Shown here: positions 24,510-34,268 of the stretch, in pieces
How the letters are laid out: each line of letters begins with the position of its first letter
Position numbering within the stretch: the first letter of the stretch is position 1
Origin: Arenibacter sp040216555
Lineage (GTDB): Bacteria; Bacteroidota; Bacteroidia; Flavobacteriales; Flavobacteriaceae
Direction of reading: 5' to 3'
Length of the DNA: 64,000 nucleotides
Assembly (NCBI GenBank): GCA_040216555.1
Contig: JAVJOW010000039.1
Coordinates: forward strand, 1-64,000
Made by a program: the position numbers and the translations under genes
The notes under the pieces: generated by a model
Told to the model about the DNA's origin: nothing
Databases searched by the model: none
Seen by the model: the letters and a program-made list of their open reading frames with translations, nothing else

Positions 24510-26090
24510 ATGACTACTTCAAAAAAAACTTTTTTTTTCGGGGAAGATCATCTAACTGCAGGCATGGCTTTGAGCCTTGTAAGGGGAACGATCATAGGGC
24601 AAATCTCTGAAACAGCAAGAAAAAAAATTCGGGCCAGTTATGAAGTCGTGGCACGTATTGTGGACATGGGAAATCCTGTTTATGGCATCAATACCGGATT
24701 TGGTCCCTTGTGCACCACGAAAATTTCCAAAACCGAAACCAAAATATTACAAAACAATATACTTCAAAGTCATAGTGTGGGGGTTGGACCACCAATAGAA
24801 ACGGAAATGGCCAAATTGATGCTCGTATTAAAGGCACATTCGCTGGCCAAAGGATTTTCAGGAATAGCAGAAGCCACCTTGGACCGAATATTATGGCATA
24901 TAGATAACGATGCCATTCCAATAGTACCCTCCCAAGGTTCAGTAGGAGCGTCCGGCGACCTTGCCCCCTTATCCCATTTATTTTTACCTCTAATAGGATT
25001 GGGAAAAGTCCGATACGTAAAAAAGGTAATTTCAACAGCGCAGCTTTATAAAATATACGGTTTAGAACCTTTGGAATTAGGCCCCAAAGAAGGTCTGGCC
25101 CTAATAAACGGCACCCAATTTATTGCTGCCCATGCCGTAATGGCCATAGACAAAATGCACGCTTGCCTTACACATGCGGATATCATTGGGGCCATGATGA
25201 TCGAAGGATTACAGGGTAGCGTTAAACCCTTTTATAAAGAGTTGCATGAGCTACGCCCCTTTAAAGGCAATAGCCATGTAGCTACAAGAATCCGTTTCCT
25301 ATTGGAGGATTCAGAAATTATGCAGGACCATATCGATTGTGAACGGGTTCAGGACCCTTATTCGCTAAGATGCATTCCACAAGTGCATGGGGCCTCCAGA
25401 AACGCTTGGCTGCATTTAAAGGAATTGTTGGAGATAGAATTAAACTCGGTTACGGATAACCCTATCATCATTAATGAGGATTTAACCATAAGTGGCGGCA
25501 ATTTTCATGGACAACCATTGGCTATGGCCCTGGACTATGCTTGCCTAGCTGCTTCCGAGCTTGGAAACATCTCTGACCGCCGTATTTATTTGGCTCTGGA
25601 AGGCAACAGTCCCGGGGTACCCCAATTGTTGATGAAAGATACCGGAATCAATTCCGGGTATATGATTCTGCAATATACCACTGCCGCCTTGGCAAGTGAA
25701 AATAAAGGCTTGTGTTTTCCAGCCAGTGCGGACAGTATCCCTACTTCCTTAGGACAGGAGGATCATGTAAGCATGGGATCTATCAGCGGAAGAAAAGTCC
25801 TTCAGGTATTGGAAAATGTTGAAAAAATATTGGCCATTGAACTCCTGACTGCAGCCCAGGCCTTTGAATTTAGAAAACCCATGAAATCTGGAGTCTTGCT
25901 GGATGAAGTCCATAAAACTATTCGCAAAAAAGTAGCCTTTGCCAATAAAGACAGAGTGTTTTCGGAGGATATTGAAAAAGGAATTGAAATGATCAAAGGC
26001 CGCACCATAATGCATTCGGTACAACAAACAATGAAGCGCAAAAATCTTAAAATGGAAAATCCATTCGAAGCCGAATTTGAAAAATATTAG
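24510..26090 (+). CDS. hutH: Histidine ammonia-lyase HutH
   Basis: Deaminates L-histidine to trans-urocanate and ammonia, the first step of histidine degradation. The MIO prosthetic group forms from Ala-Ser-Gly at 147-149 in GSVGASGDLAPLSH. Other family marks are YGINTGFGPL, the N-x-x-S-H-S region (QNNILQSHSVGVG) and TDNPIIINEDLTISGGNFHGQP. The chosen start is the ATG at 24510 (526 residues); the TTG at 24492 lies on the expected transcript start. It is the first gene of hutH-hutI-hutU. Confidence 0.95.
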   Translation: MTTSKKTFFFGEDHLTAGMALSLVRGTIIGQISETARKKIRASYEVVARIVDMGNPVYGINTGFGPLCTTKISKTETKILQNNILQSHSVGVGPPIETEMAKLMLVLKAHSLAKGFSGIAEATLDRILWHIDNDAIPIVPSQGSVGASGDLAPLSHLFLPLIGLGKVRYVKKVISTAQLYKIYGLEPLELGPKEGLALINGTQFIAAHAVMAIDKMHACLTHADIIGAMMIEGLQGSVKPFYKELHELRPFKGNSHVATRIRFLLEDSEIMQDHIDCERVQDPYSLRCIPQVHGASRNAWLHLKELLEIELNSVTDNPIIINEDLTISGGNFHGQPLAMALDYACLAASELGNISDRRIYLALEGNSPGVPQLLMKDTGINSGYMILQYTTAALASENKGLCFPASADSIPTSLGQEDHVSMGSISGRKVLQVLENVEKILAIELLTAAQAFEFRKPMKSGVLLDEVHKTIRKKVAFANKDRVFSEDIEKGIEMIKGRTIMHSVQQTMKRKNLKMENPFEAEFEKY

Positions 26091-26141
26091 ACCATTGCAA
26101 AACATTAAGTACCTCCTGTACAATTCAGACATTCGATAAGC

Positions 26142-27392
26142 ATGAAAAACTATACTCTTATAGGCCCCTTTAAACAAATCTTGACCATGGCAGGTTTACC
26201 GCTTAAAGGAGCCCTATCCGACGAGCAATTACCGATATTGGAAAATGGCGGTATTATTCTGGTGGATGACAAAATTCACGCTATAGGACCTTATCTGGAA
26301 ATACAAGCGGAAGCAAACCTCCTAAATGCCGAAAATATACCTATCCAATCCAACATGGTATGCCTTCCCGGCTTAATAGATGCCCATACCCATATTTGCT
26401 TTGGCGGAAGCAGGGCCAAGGACTATGCCCTGCGCAATTCCGGCAAAACCTATCTCGAAATTGCCAAAGCCGGTGGCGGAATCTGGGATACCGTTACCGA
26501 AACCAGAAAGGCCAATAAAACCTCCCTAATAGAGGGGGTCAAAAAAAGAGCGGACAGACATTTGGCCCATGGTGTGACCACCATAGAAGTAAAAAGCGGC
26601 TACGGACTTTCGGTACAGGAGGAACTAAAAATGCTGAGGGCTATTGCACAAGCCAATGAAGAATGCCAGTCCGACCTAATACCTACATGTTTGGCAGCAC
26701 ATATGATCCCTAAAGATTACCATGGAACCGCAACCAATTATCTACTGGAAATTAGTTCTGAGCTACTTCCTGTTTTGAAAAAAGAAAGTTTAACCCATAG
26801 AATAGATGCCTTCGTGGAGGAAGGGGCCTTTTCTCCTTCTTTGATAGCACCCTATTTTGAAAAGGCAAGCGAAATGGGATTTGATATCACCGTACATGCC
26901 GACCAATTTTCAACCGGAGGTAGTAATGTGGCAGTCAAATATAAGGCAGTAAGTGCCGATCATTTAGAAGCCAGTACAGAAAAAGAAATTCAGCTTCTGG
27001 CCAAAAGCAATACCGTGGCCACTGCTTTGCCAGGGGCCTCTATGGGATTAGGCTGCAACTATGCGCCTGCCCGTAAATTATTAAATGCCGGAGCAGCATT
27101 GGCCATTGCCAGTGATTGGAATCCAGGTTCCGCCCCAATGGGTAATTTAATGGTTCAGGCAGCGATGCTAGGCACCTTTGAAAAACTTTCCAATACAGAG
27201 GTGTTGGCAGGAATTACTTTTAGGGCTGCAGCAGCTTTAAACTTAGAGGACCGCGGTACCCTAAAAACCAGATTATTGGCAGATTTCATTGCATTCCCAA
27301 CCAACGATTACAAAGAAATTCTTTACCAGCAGGGAATGATGCTACCTTCCCTTGTCTGCAAAAAGGGAAAATTGGTAGTCGGCAATAACTAA
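26142..27392 (+). CDS. hutI: Imidazolonepropionase HutI
   Basis: A 416-residue amidohydrolase that opens the imidazolone ring to give N-formimidoylglutamate, the third step. The zinc-binding H-x-H motif is in LIDAHTHICFGGSRAKDY (about 79-93). The GGGIWDTV loop, the IEVKSGYGL stretch and HADQFSTGG (later metal ligand) follow. ASDWNPGSAPMGNLM contains the final aspartate. Normal family length. It starts 51 nt after hutH and is followed by hutU after 16 nt. Confidence 0.95.
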   Translation: MKNYTLIGPFKQILTMAGLPLKGALSDEQLPILENGGIILVDDKIHAIGPYLEIQAEANLLNAENIPIQSNMVCLPGLIDAHTHICFGGSRAKDYALRNSGKTYLEIAKAGGGIWDTVTETRKANKTSLIEGVKKRADRHLAHGVTTIEVKSGYGLSVQEELKMLRAIAQANEECQSDLIPTCLAAHMIPKDYHGTATNYLLEISSELLPVLKKESLTHRIDAFVEEGAFSPSLIAPYFEKASEMGFDITVHADQFSTGGSNVAVKYKAVSADHLEASTEKEIQLLAKSNTVATALPGASMGLGCNYAPARKLLNAGAALAIASDWNPGSAPMGNLMVQAAMLGTFEKLSNTEVLAGITFRAAAALNLEDRGTLKTRLLADFIAFPTNDYKEILYQQGMMLPSLVCKKGKLVVGNN

Positions 27393-27408
27393 AAAAAGGA
27401 CCCGAACG

Positions 27409-29421
27409 ATGACGAAAGAAAATTTTAAAGCTCAAATACTAGAAGGCATACCAAAGGAAATGCCCAATAAAAAAATCTATCCCAAAAATGCCAATAGAGC
27501 CCCTAAACGTAAGGATATCCTATCCTTGGAGGAAAAAAAATTGGCCGTACGCAATGCCTTGCGCTATTTTCCTTCCGATTGGCACGAAATCCTTGGAAAA
27601 GAATTTGCCCAGGAATTAAGCACCCTGGGCAGAATCTACATGTATCGTTTTAAGCCAGATTACCCTCTATATGCAAGACCAATTGACGAGTATCCTGCCA
27701 AAACTAAACAGGCAGCCAGCATAATGCTGATGATACAAAACAATTTAGACCCCCAGGTAGCACAACATCCTGAAGAACTAATAACCTATGGGGGCAATGG
27801 CGCCGTTTTTCAGAACTGGGCGCAGTACCTTTTGACCATGCAGTACCTGGCGAATATGACCAACGAACAAACCCTGCACATATATTCAGGGCATCCCATG
27901 GGGCTATTTCCCTCCTCCATAGAGGCCCCTAGAGTGGTAGTCACCAATGGGATGATGATTCCCAACTACTCCAAACAGGATGATTGGGAAAAGTACAATG
28001 CCCTAGGGGTTACCCAATACGGACAAATGACGGCAGGGTCCTATATGTATATTGGGCCACAAGGCATAGTTCATGGCACCACCATTACCGTTTTGAACGC
28101 CTTTAGAAAAGTCCTACAAAAAGAAGAATCTACCAAAGGAAAAATATTTCTCACCTCCGGTTTAGGGGGTATGAGCGGAGCCCAGCCCAAGGCAGGAAAT
28201 ATTGCCGGATGCATTACCATTTGTGCAGAGGTAAACAAAGCTGCTGCACAAAAAAGGCACCAGCAGGGCTGGGTAGATGAGCTTTTGGAAGGTTTGGACC
28301 AATTGGTAAAACGAGCGAGACAGGCTGTTAAACAAAAAGAAGTTGTTTCCTTGGCCTACATTGGCAACATTGTTGACGTATGGGAACGATTTGACCAGGA
28401 AAACATATTCATCCACTTGGGTTCCGACCAGACCTCCCTTCATAACCCATGGTCAGGGGGATATTACCCTGTTGGGCTAACATATGAAGAATCTAACATA
28501 TTGATGCGTAATGACCCTGAAGTTTTTAAGCAAAAAGTACAGGCTTCAATAAGAAGACAGGTTACCGCCATTAACAAACATACCGCCAAAGGGACTTACT
28601 TTTTTGATTATGGCAATGCCTTTCTATTGGTGGCTTCAAAAGCTGGAGCGGAAATAACGGCTGAAAATGGGCAGGAATTTAGATACCCCTCTTACGTGCA
28701 AGATATTTTAGGTCCTATGTGTTTCGATTATGGATTTGGACCCTTTAGATGGGTATGTACCTCGGGAGACCCTGTGGATTTACAAAAGACCGATGATATT
28801 GCACTCCACACCTTGGAAGAAATAAAGATAAATGCACCCTGCGAGATACAACAACAAATACAGGACAACATAAAATGGATCCGGGAAGCCTTTTCCAACA
28901 AATTGGTCGTAGGTTCGCAGGCCCGCATTTTATATGCAGATGCCGAAGGCAGGGCTAAAATTGCCATGGCCTTCAACGCAGCTATAAACTCCGGAGAAAT
29001 CAGTGCGCCTATTGTTTTGGGACGGGACCACCACGACGTGGGTGGTACGGATTCCCCCTTTAGGGAAACGAGCAATATTTATGACGGCAGTAAGTTTACT
29101 GCAGATATGGCCATCCACAATGTCATAGGCGATAGTTTTAGGGGCGCCACATGGGTATCCATTCACAACGGTGGTGGTGTAGGTTGGGGAGAAGTCATCA
29201 ACGGTGGTTTCGGTTTAGTCTTGGATGGTTCTGAAGATGCCGTAAGCCGCCTTAAAAACATGCTGTTCTACGATGTAAATAATGGAATATCCCGAAGAGG
29301 TTGGGCCAGAAACAAAGAAGCATTATTTGCAATAAAACGGGAAATGGCCCGAACACCGGAATTAAGGGTTACCTTGCCAAATATAGTTGAGGATGAACTG
29401 CTGGACTTGTTGTTTCCATGA
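27409..29421 (+). CDS. hutU: Urocanate hydratase HutU
   Basis: A 670-residue NAD-dependent hydratase turning urocanate into imidazolonepropionate, the second step. Recognisable blocks are LITYGGNGAVFQNWAQY, LHIYSGHPMGLFPSS, GSYMYIGPQGIVHGTT, LTSGLGGMSGAQPKAGNIAG, TSLHNPWSGGYYPVGLTYEE and GRDHHDVGGTDSPFRET. It is longer than the roughly 555-residue proteobacterial enzyme, as seen in the Bacteroidota branch. It is the third gene of the run, 239 nt before a methyltransferase gene. A possible hairpin (GAACAATCC/GGATTGTTC, 29566-29612) lies in that gap. Confidence 0.95.
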   Translation: MTKENFKAQILEGIPKEMPNKKIYPKNANRAPKRKDILSLEEKKLAVRNALRYFPSDWHEILGKEFAQELSTLGRIYMYRFKPDYPLYARPIDEYPAKTKQAASIMLMIQNNLDPQVAQHPEELITYGGNGAVFQNWAQYLLTMQYLANMTNEQTLHIYSGHPMGLFPSSIEAPRVVVTNGMMIPNYSKQDDWEKYNALGVTQYGQMTAGSYMYIGPQGIVHGTTITVLNAFRKVLQKEESTKGKIFLTSGLGGMSGAQPKAGNIAGCITICAEVNKAAAQKRHQQGWVDELLEGLDQLVKRARQAVKQKEVVSLAYIGNIVDVWERFDQENIFIHLGSDQTSLHNPWSGGYYPVGLTYEESNILMRNDPEVFKQKVQASIRRQVTAINKHTAKGTYFFDYGNAFLLVASKAGAEITAENGQEFRYPSYVQDILGPMCFDYGFGPFRWVCTSGDPVDLQKTDDIALHTLEEIKINAPCEIQQQIQDNIKWIREAFSNKLVVGSQARILYADAEGRAKIAMAFNAAINSGEISAPIVLGRDHHDVGGTDSPFRETSNIYDGSKFTADMAIHNVIGDSFRGATWVSIHNGGGVGWGEVINGGFGLVLDGSEDAVSRLKNMLFYDVNNGISRRGWARNKEALFAIKREMARTPELRVTLPNIVEDELLDLLFP

Positions 29422-29659
29422 TAATATAAATCAAGTCTATTTTTGATAGCCACATATGCCATATGAGCCTTTGCCGTAATCAAAATCCTACCAGCCATGA
29501 GGTTTGGGGCAAAATAAATATCGAAAATTTTAAACTTTACTTGGAATCATTTATTTTTATCCACTGAACAATCCCTCAACCGGTTGTATAAAACTTGTAT
29601 TAAGGATTGTTCCCCCTTTTGTTGGAACAAACATTCTATAAATTAGTATAATTAAAATA

Positions 29660-30517
29660 ATGACTCCCTGTCCAATCTGTAACCACCCCAAAACCAAATT
29701 AAAATACAAGCTTAAATTTAATGTACATGAATGTACCAATTGCGGTTTTCAATTTTGTCCCGATGCCACTTTTAATAAAAGTTTGGTTTCAGATTTAAAT
29801 GAAGAAACTCGTGAAAAGGCCCTTATCAATTTAAGGAAAGAGAATTTCCAACATATCATAGCCTCCATTAAAAAAAACAAAGAAATTAAATCCAAGGGGC
29901 TAGAGGTAGGCCCGGGATATGGTTGGTTTTTGGAGGTATGTAGGGACCATGGCATAAGTTGCCTGGGCATTGAACCTGAAACACGCTTTAATGAACACTA
30001 CCAAAAGGAAGGCTTACAAGTAAAGAATGGTTTTTTTCCACAAGATCTCCATGAAGAATCACATTTTGATTTTATTGCCTATAATGATGTCCTGGAACAC
30101 CTGCCCGATCTAAAGGGAATTATGCAGGCCAATTACAGTTTACTAAATCCGGAAGGCCTATTGATCGTTAATTTACCACAACAAAGTGGTTTAATATATT
30201 TCATTTCCAAAATGGCTTATCTATTTGGGGTAAAATCGTTGATGGACAGAATGTGGCAATTTAATTTTCACAGCCCGCATATGAGTTACTTTACCAAACA
30301 AACCATGAATAAACTGGCCCAAGACAACCATTTTGAAGCCGTGGAATCTTTTCCATTAAAAACTATCAATTTATCTGAAATATCAGATAGGATAGAACAG
30401 GATAGGCAACAAGGGACTCTGGCGAAAATAGCAACTAAAATTGGGGTGTTTCTTTTGTTTCCATTTTTACAAATTTTCCCCGACACCCGTTGTTTTATAT
30501 TTAGAAAAGGCAATTGA
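29660..30517 (+). CDS. SAM-dependent methyltransferase with N-terminal zinc-ribbon-like motif
   Basis: A 285-residue class I methyltransferase. The N-terminus is CPIC (4-7) and CTNCGFQFC (26-34), a short zinc-ribbon-like pattern. The Rossmann domain has the motif I glycines in LEVGPGYGWFLEVCR (about 75-90) and the acidic loop FIAYNDVLEHLPD. The substrate is not evident; related proteins methylate sugars or lipid intermediates. It is the first of three plus-strand genes lying between hutU and hutG. Confidence 0.8.
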   Translation: MTPCPICNHPKTKLKYKLKFNVHECTNCGFQFCPDATFNKSLVSDLNEETREKALINLRKENFQHIIASIKKNKEIKSKGLEVGPGYGWFLEVCRDHGISCLGIEPETRFNEHYQKEGLQVKNGFFPQDLHEESHFDFIAYNDVLEHLPDLKGIMQANYSLLNPEGLLIVNLPQQSGLIYFISKMAYLFGVKSLMDRMWQFNFHSPHMSYFTKQTMNKLAQDNHFEAVESFPLKTINLSEISDRIEQDRQQGTLAKIATKIGVFLLFPFLQIFPDTRCFIFRKGN

Positions 30518-30668
30518 GTAGAAAAAAATGTAGTTTCTTCAAAACAACATTTAAAATCAAATATCGTTAAAATGTTAATTTAGTTGGTTTATTATTACGA
30601 ATGGGCAGCTTGAAAGTATTTCTTTCCTAGCTGTTAAAACGCCAAGAAGTATAAAATCACCAAACTCG

Positions 30669-33074
30669 ATGATTGAAAGATTACTAAAAATTAAAAACTC
30701 GATACTCCAGTTTACCGGATTTACTGGCGATAACAACAACTCCTTTAAAAATCCGATATTTATTCTACTTTGCCTTCTTTTTATTTTAACGCTCATTACG
30801 GCTTACTCCAATCATTTTAGCAACGGTTTTCATTTTGACGACAGTCATACCATAGAAGATAACAAGGCCATTACAGAAATAAACACAGTGGCATTTTTTA
30901 AGGATGTAACCACCTTTAGCACACTCCCCAGCAACAGGTCATACCGACCTTATACCACTCTTGAAAATGCCATTGACTATAAACTTGGAGGTGGACTGGT
31001 CCCCCTAGCATTTCATATCCATATTTTTGTGTTTTTTATTTTAACCTGTGCTGCACTTTGCCTTTTCGTAAAAAAACTTCTGGATAAGCTGGAATTCTCC
31101 CAACACAACCAGTTTTGGGGCCTGCTGATAGCTGCTGCTTTCGGCTTACTGTGTGCCAATGCAGAAACGGTCAATTATATTATACAACGATCGGAAATTG
31201 TAGCCGGCTTTTATGTGCTTCTGGGATTTGTTGCATTTTTGAGTGGTGGGAAATGGCGAAAATGGCATCTTTACCTCATTTTTCCATTTATTGGTTTCTT
31301 TTCCAAAGAAATGGCATTGGTGTTTTCACCGCTGCTATTCCTATATTTTTTAATTTTTGAAGAGGAGGTAGATCTTTTGCACTTTTACCGGGCAGCAGAA
31401 TTTAAAAAATGTATCCGCTCCTTTACAAAGGTATTTCCGTCCTTTGTATTGACACTGGCCTTTTTAATTTTCTATTTCAGTATGCTCCCGGATACATTTG
31501 CTCCCGGAGGTCCTGATCGCTACAACTATTTAATTACCCAACCTTTGGTTATGTGCCACTATATACTAACCTATTTTATTCCCTATAACCTATCGGCTGA
31601 TACGGATTGGGTAGCCTTTGAATCCATTATGGATTACAGGGCCATTTTGGGCATTGTTGGAATAGGGGTATTGATTTTCCTGGCGTTAAAAACATCGAAA
31701 AAGAAGGAAACCAAATTATTTTCCTTTGGCCTACTTTGGTTCTTTATCTCGCTTCTGCCCTCTTCCTCAGTTCTTCCCTTTGCAGAGGTGCTTAATGACC
31801 ACCGAAGCTTTATCCCATATATGGGACTCACTATAGCTTTTGTTTTTGGCAGTTACTATGTACTTGAAACCTATTTTACCAAATTATTGAACTCTAAAAA
31901 CGGTCTGTCCATAATATCCCTGTTCATAATCTTTTTCTTATTCGGCAATGCTTATGGCGTACACCAGAGAAACAAAGTATGGAAAGACGAAATTAGTCTT
32001 TGGAAGGATGTTACAGTAAAAAGTCCAAAAAATGGTCGCGGACATATGAATTATGGCCTAGCCCTAATGGCCCAGGGCGATTATACCAATGCCGAAATAT
32101 CCTTTAACAATGCCTTGGAATATGTCCCATATTACTCCAGTATTTACACTAATATGGGTATCTTGAAAAATGCCATAGGAGATAAAGAAAGTGCCGATAA
32201 ATACTTCCAAAAATCCTTATCCCTTAATGATGCCAACCATAAAACTAAATACTTCTATGGTCGATATTTGTTTCAAAACAATAAATTTAAAGAGGCTATA
32301 GATCAATTTAAAGAAGTTGACCAAAGTGTCCCCAATTATCTTGACACCAACGACTATATCTTCAAATCCTATCATAAACTTAAGGATTGGGAAAATATGA
32401 AAAGTTTTGCCAATGAAGTTTTGGCAAACCGGCCAAAAGATGTCACTTCCAAAAAATATCTGGATATCGCCTTGAACAAAAAATCCATTCTAACCGTTTT
32501 GGAAGAAGAGGTCTCCAATGCTCCCAGCCCAGAAAAATATCTGAATTTGAGTTTGCAATATTTTAATGAAGGCAACTACGAAGATTGTATACGAGTGGCA
32601 GGGAAAGCACTGGAATTAAATCCGGAATATGCAGATGCCTACAACAATATAGGTATTGGCCATTTTTATCTCTTGAATTATGACCAGGCCATTGAAGCTT
32701 ACCAAAAAGCATTGGAATTGAACCCGTCCTATCAATTAGCGAAGAACAATTTGGCAAATGCCAAGGACAAAAAGAATGATTTGGCCAATGCCACTTCTAA
32801 TTTATCGGATAAGGAAGCATCTGCTTATTATATAAATCTTAGCCTTGAATTTTACAAAAAGGAAAAATATCAAAGCTGCATAGCCGCCGCGAGGAAGTCG
32901 AATGCAATTAAACCCAACCCCATTGCTTTTAACAACATTTGTTCTTCCTACAACCAACTAAAAGAATACCAAAAAGCAATAGCGGCATGTAATGAAGCGT
33001 TAAAACTAGATGCTAGTTCCAAGTTGGCTAGGGGCAATCTAAATTACGCCAAACAACAGTCAAAAAACCGATAA
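30669..33074 (+). CDS. GT-C-type membrane glycosyltransferase with TPR domain (TMTC/PMT-like)
   Basis: An 801-residue protein. The first 430 residues hold 10 or more membrane helices. The first loop carries FHFDDSHTIEDN (about 55-66), an acidic pair positioned as in GT-C enzymes of the PMT/TMTC type, which use polyprenyl-phosphate sugars. The soluble C-terminal half (about 450-800) is tandem TPR motifs (YGLALMAQGDYTNAEISF, YNNIGIGHFYLLNYDQAIEAY and others), as in TMTC O-mannosyltransferases. The next gene is a polyprenyl-P-sugar-synthase-like GT2, which fits. Transfer of a sugar to proteins outside the membrane is inferred from architecture, not proven. Confidence 0.75.
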   Translation: MIERLLKIKNSILQFTGFTGDNNNSFKNPIFILLCLLFILTLITAYSNHFSNGFHFDDSHTIEDNKAITEINTVAFFKDVTTFSTLPSNRSYRPYTTLENAIDYKLGGGLVPLAFHIHIFVFFILTCAALCLFVKKLLDKLEFSQHNQFWGLLIAAAFGLLCANAETVNYIIQRSEIVAGFYVLLGFVAFLSGGKWRKWHLYLIFPFIGFFSKEMALVFSPLLFLYFLIFEEEVDLLHFYRAAEFKKCIRSFTKVFPSFVLTLAFLIFYFSMLPDTFAPGGPDRYNYLITQPLVMCHYILTYFIPYNLSADTDWVAFESIMDYRAILGIVGIGVLIFLALKTSKKKETKLFSFGLLWFFISLLPSSSVLPFAEVLNDHRSFIPYMGLTIAFVFGSYYVLETYFTKLLNSKNGLSIISLFIIFFLFGNAYGVHQRNKVWKDEISLWKDVTVKSPKNGRGHMNYGLALMAQGDYTNAEISFNNALEYVPYYSSIYTNMGILKNAIGDKESADKYFQKSLSLNDANHKTKYFYGRYLFQNNKFKEAIDQFKEVDQSVPNYLDTNDYIFKSYHKLKDWENMKSFANEVLANRPKDVTSKKYLDIALNKKSILTVLEEEVSNAPSPEKYLNLSLQYFNEGNYEDCIRVAGKALELNPEYADAYNNIGIGHFYLLNYDQAIEAYQKALELNPSYQLAKNNLANAKDKKNDLANATSNLSDKEASAYYINLSLEFYKKEKYQSCIAAARKSNAIKPNPIAFNNICSSYNQLKEYQKAIAACNEALKLDASSKLARGNLNYAKQQSKNR

Positions 33075-33123
33075 ACTAGAAGTCCAACTAATACAAAATT
33101 GAATCCCAATTAACCCGGCAACC

Positions 33124-34086
33124 ATGGAAACACAGAAATATAGTTCAAATAAAATCGCTGTTGTAATCCCATTTTACAATTCCTCCAATGAAATATTGCT
33201 CGTTATTTCCAAATTACCGGATTATATTCATAGTGTTATTATTGTGGACGACCAAAGTCCTACACCCCTTCCCAAGGCGGATATTGAAAAACTTTTACCT
33301 TCCAAAGCAAAGGTCTATTTTTTAGAAAATCCAATAAATTTAGGGGTAGGTGGCGCTACCAAAAGAGGATTTGAAGAAGCAATTAGAATTGGGGCCGAAA
33401 TAATAATCAAGGTAGATTCCGATGACCAGATGGACCTGAGTTACCTTCCCGATTTACTGGACCCATTAATGGCAAACAAGTGCGATGTTGCCAAAGGCAA
33501 CAGATTTAGGGATTTAAAGGCTTTAAGAGCCATGCCCTTGGCACGTAGAATTGGCAATCTAGGCCTTTCGTTCCTTATAAAAGCAGCTACAGGCTATTGG
33601 CACAATTTTGATCCCACCAACGGATTTTTGGCCCTTAAAACCGATGTTGTTAAAAAGTTAAATTTTAATAATCTGGCCAACCGCTATTATTTTGAAACCT
33701 CCCTTTTGTCGCAACTGTACTTTGAAAAGGCGGCAATTAAGGATATTGCGATGCCCGCCATATACGGTGACGAAAAATCGAGCATGAAAATATGGCAAAT
33801 GCCTTTTGTCTTTGGGGCAAGACTAACCAGCACTTTTCTAAAGCGTATGGTAAAAGAATATTTTTTATACGATTTTAATATAGGTTCGTTATACCTTTTG
33901 TTTGGCTTTCCCTTGTTTATGTTCGGTCTCATTTTTGGTCTTGCGGAATGGATATATTATGCCTCTATAAACACCTTTGCCCCTACAGGTACCATTATGA
34001 TTGTTACCCTATCCATAATATTGGGCTTTCAGCTTATCCTTCAGGCCATCCAATACGACATAATCAATGCCCCGAAAGCACAATAA
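33124..34086 (+). CDS. GT2-family glycosyltransferase (polyprenyl-phosphate sugar synthase-like)
   Basis: A 320-residue family 2 glycosyltransferase with two C-terminal membrane helices (about 258-278 and 288-312). The GT-A fold starts with IAVVIPFYNSSNEI and VIIVDDQSPTP. The metal-binding D-x-D is in IIKVDSDDQMDL (about 96-107). The domain plan matches dolichyl-phosphate mannose synthase-type enzymes, which make lipid-linked sugar donors. It follows the GT-C/TPR gene by 49 nt, so the two likely form donor synthase plus transferase. The sugar is not identified. Confidence 0.8.
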   Translation: METQKYSSNKIAVVIPFYNSSNEILLVISKLPDYIHSVIIVDDQSPTPLPKADIEKLLPSKAKVYFLENPINLGVGGATKRGFEEAIRIGAEIIIKVDSDDQMDLSYLPDLLDPLMANKCDVAKGNRFRDLKALRAMPLARRIGNLGLSFLIKAATGYWHNFDPTNGFLALKTDVVKKLNFNNLANRYYFETSLLSQLYFEKAAIKDIAMPAIYGDEKSSMKIWQMPFVFGARLTSTFLKRMVKEYFLYDFNIGSLYLLFGFPLFMFGLIFGLAEWIYYASINTFAPTGTIMIVTLSIILGFQLILQAIQYDIINAPKAQ

Positions 34087-34268
34087 AGGACTAAAACGTT
34101 GCAACAAAAAATATTGTGCATCCGTTGCTCCTGTCCAAGGGAAATACACTATTATTGATAAAGATATTTTCTAGAATAGCGAACGTTTTATTCAACTATA
34201 CTGTTCAAAGTTCACAGATTATCAATGAATTAGTCAACTAGGCCATCGGCCTAAAAAATTCAGTTAAC

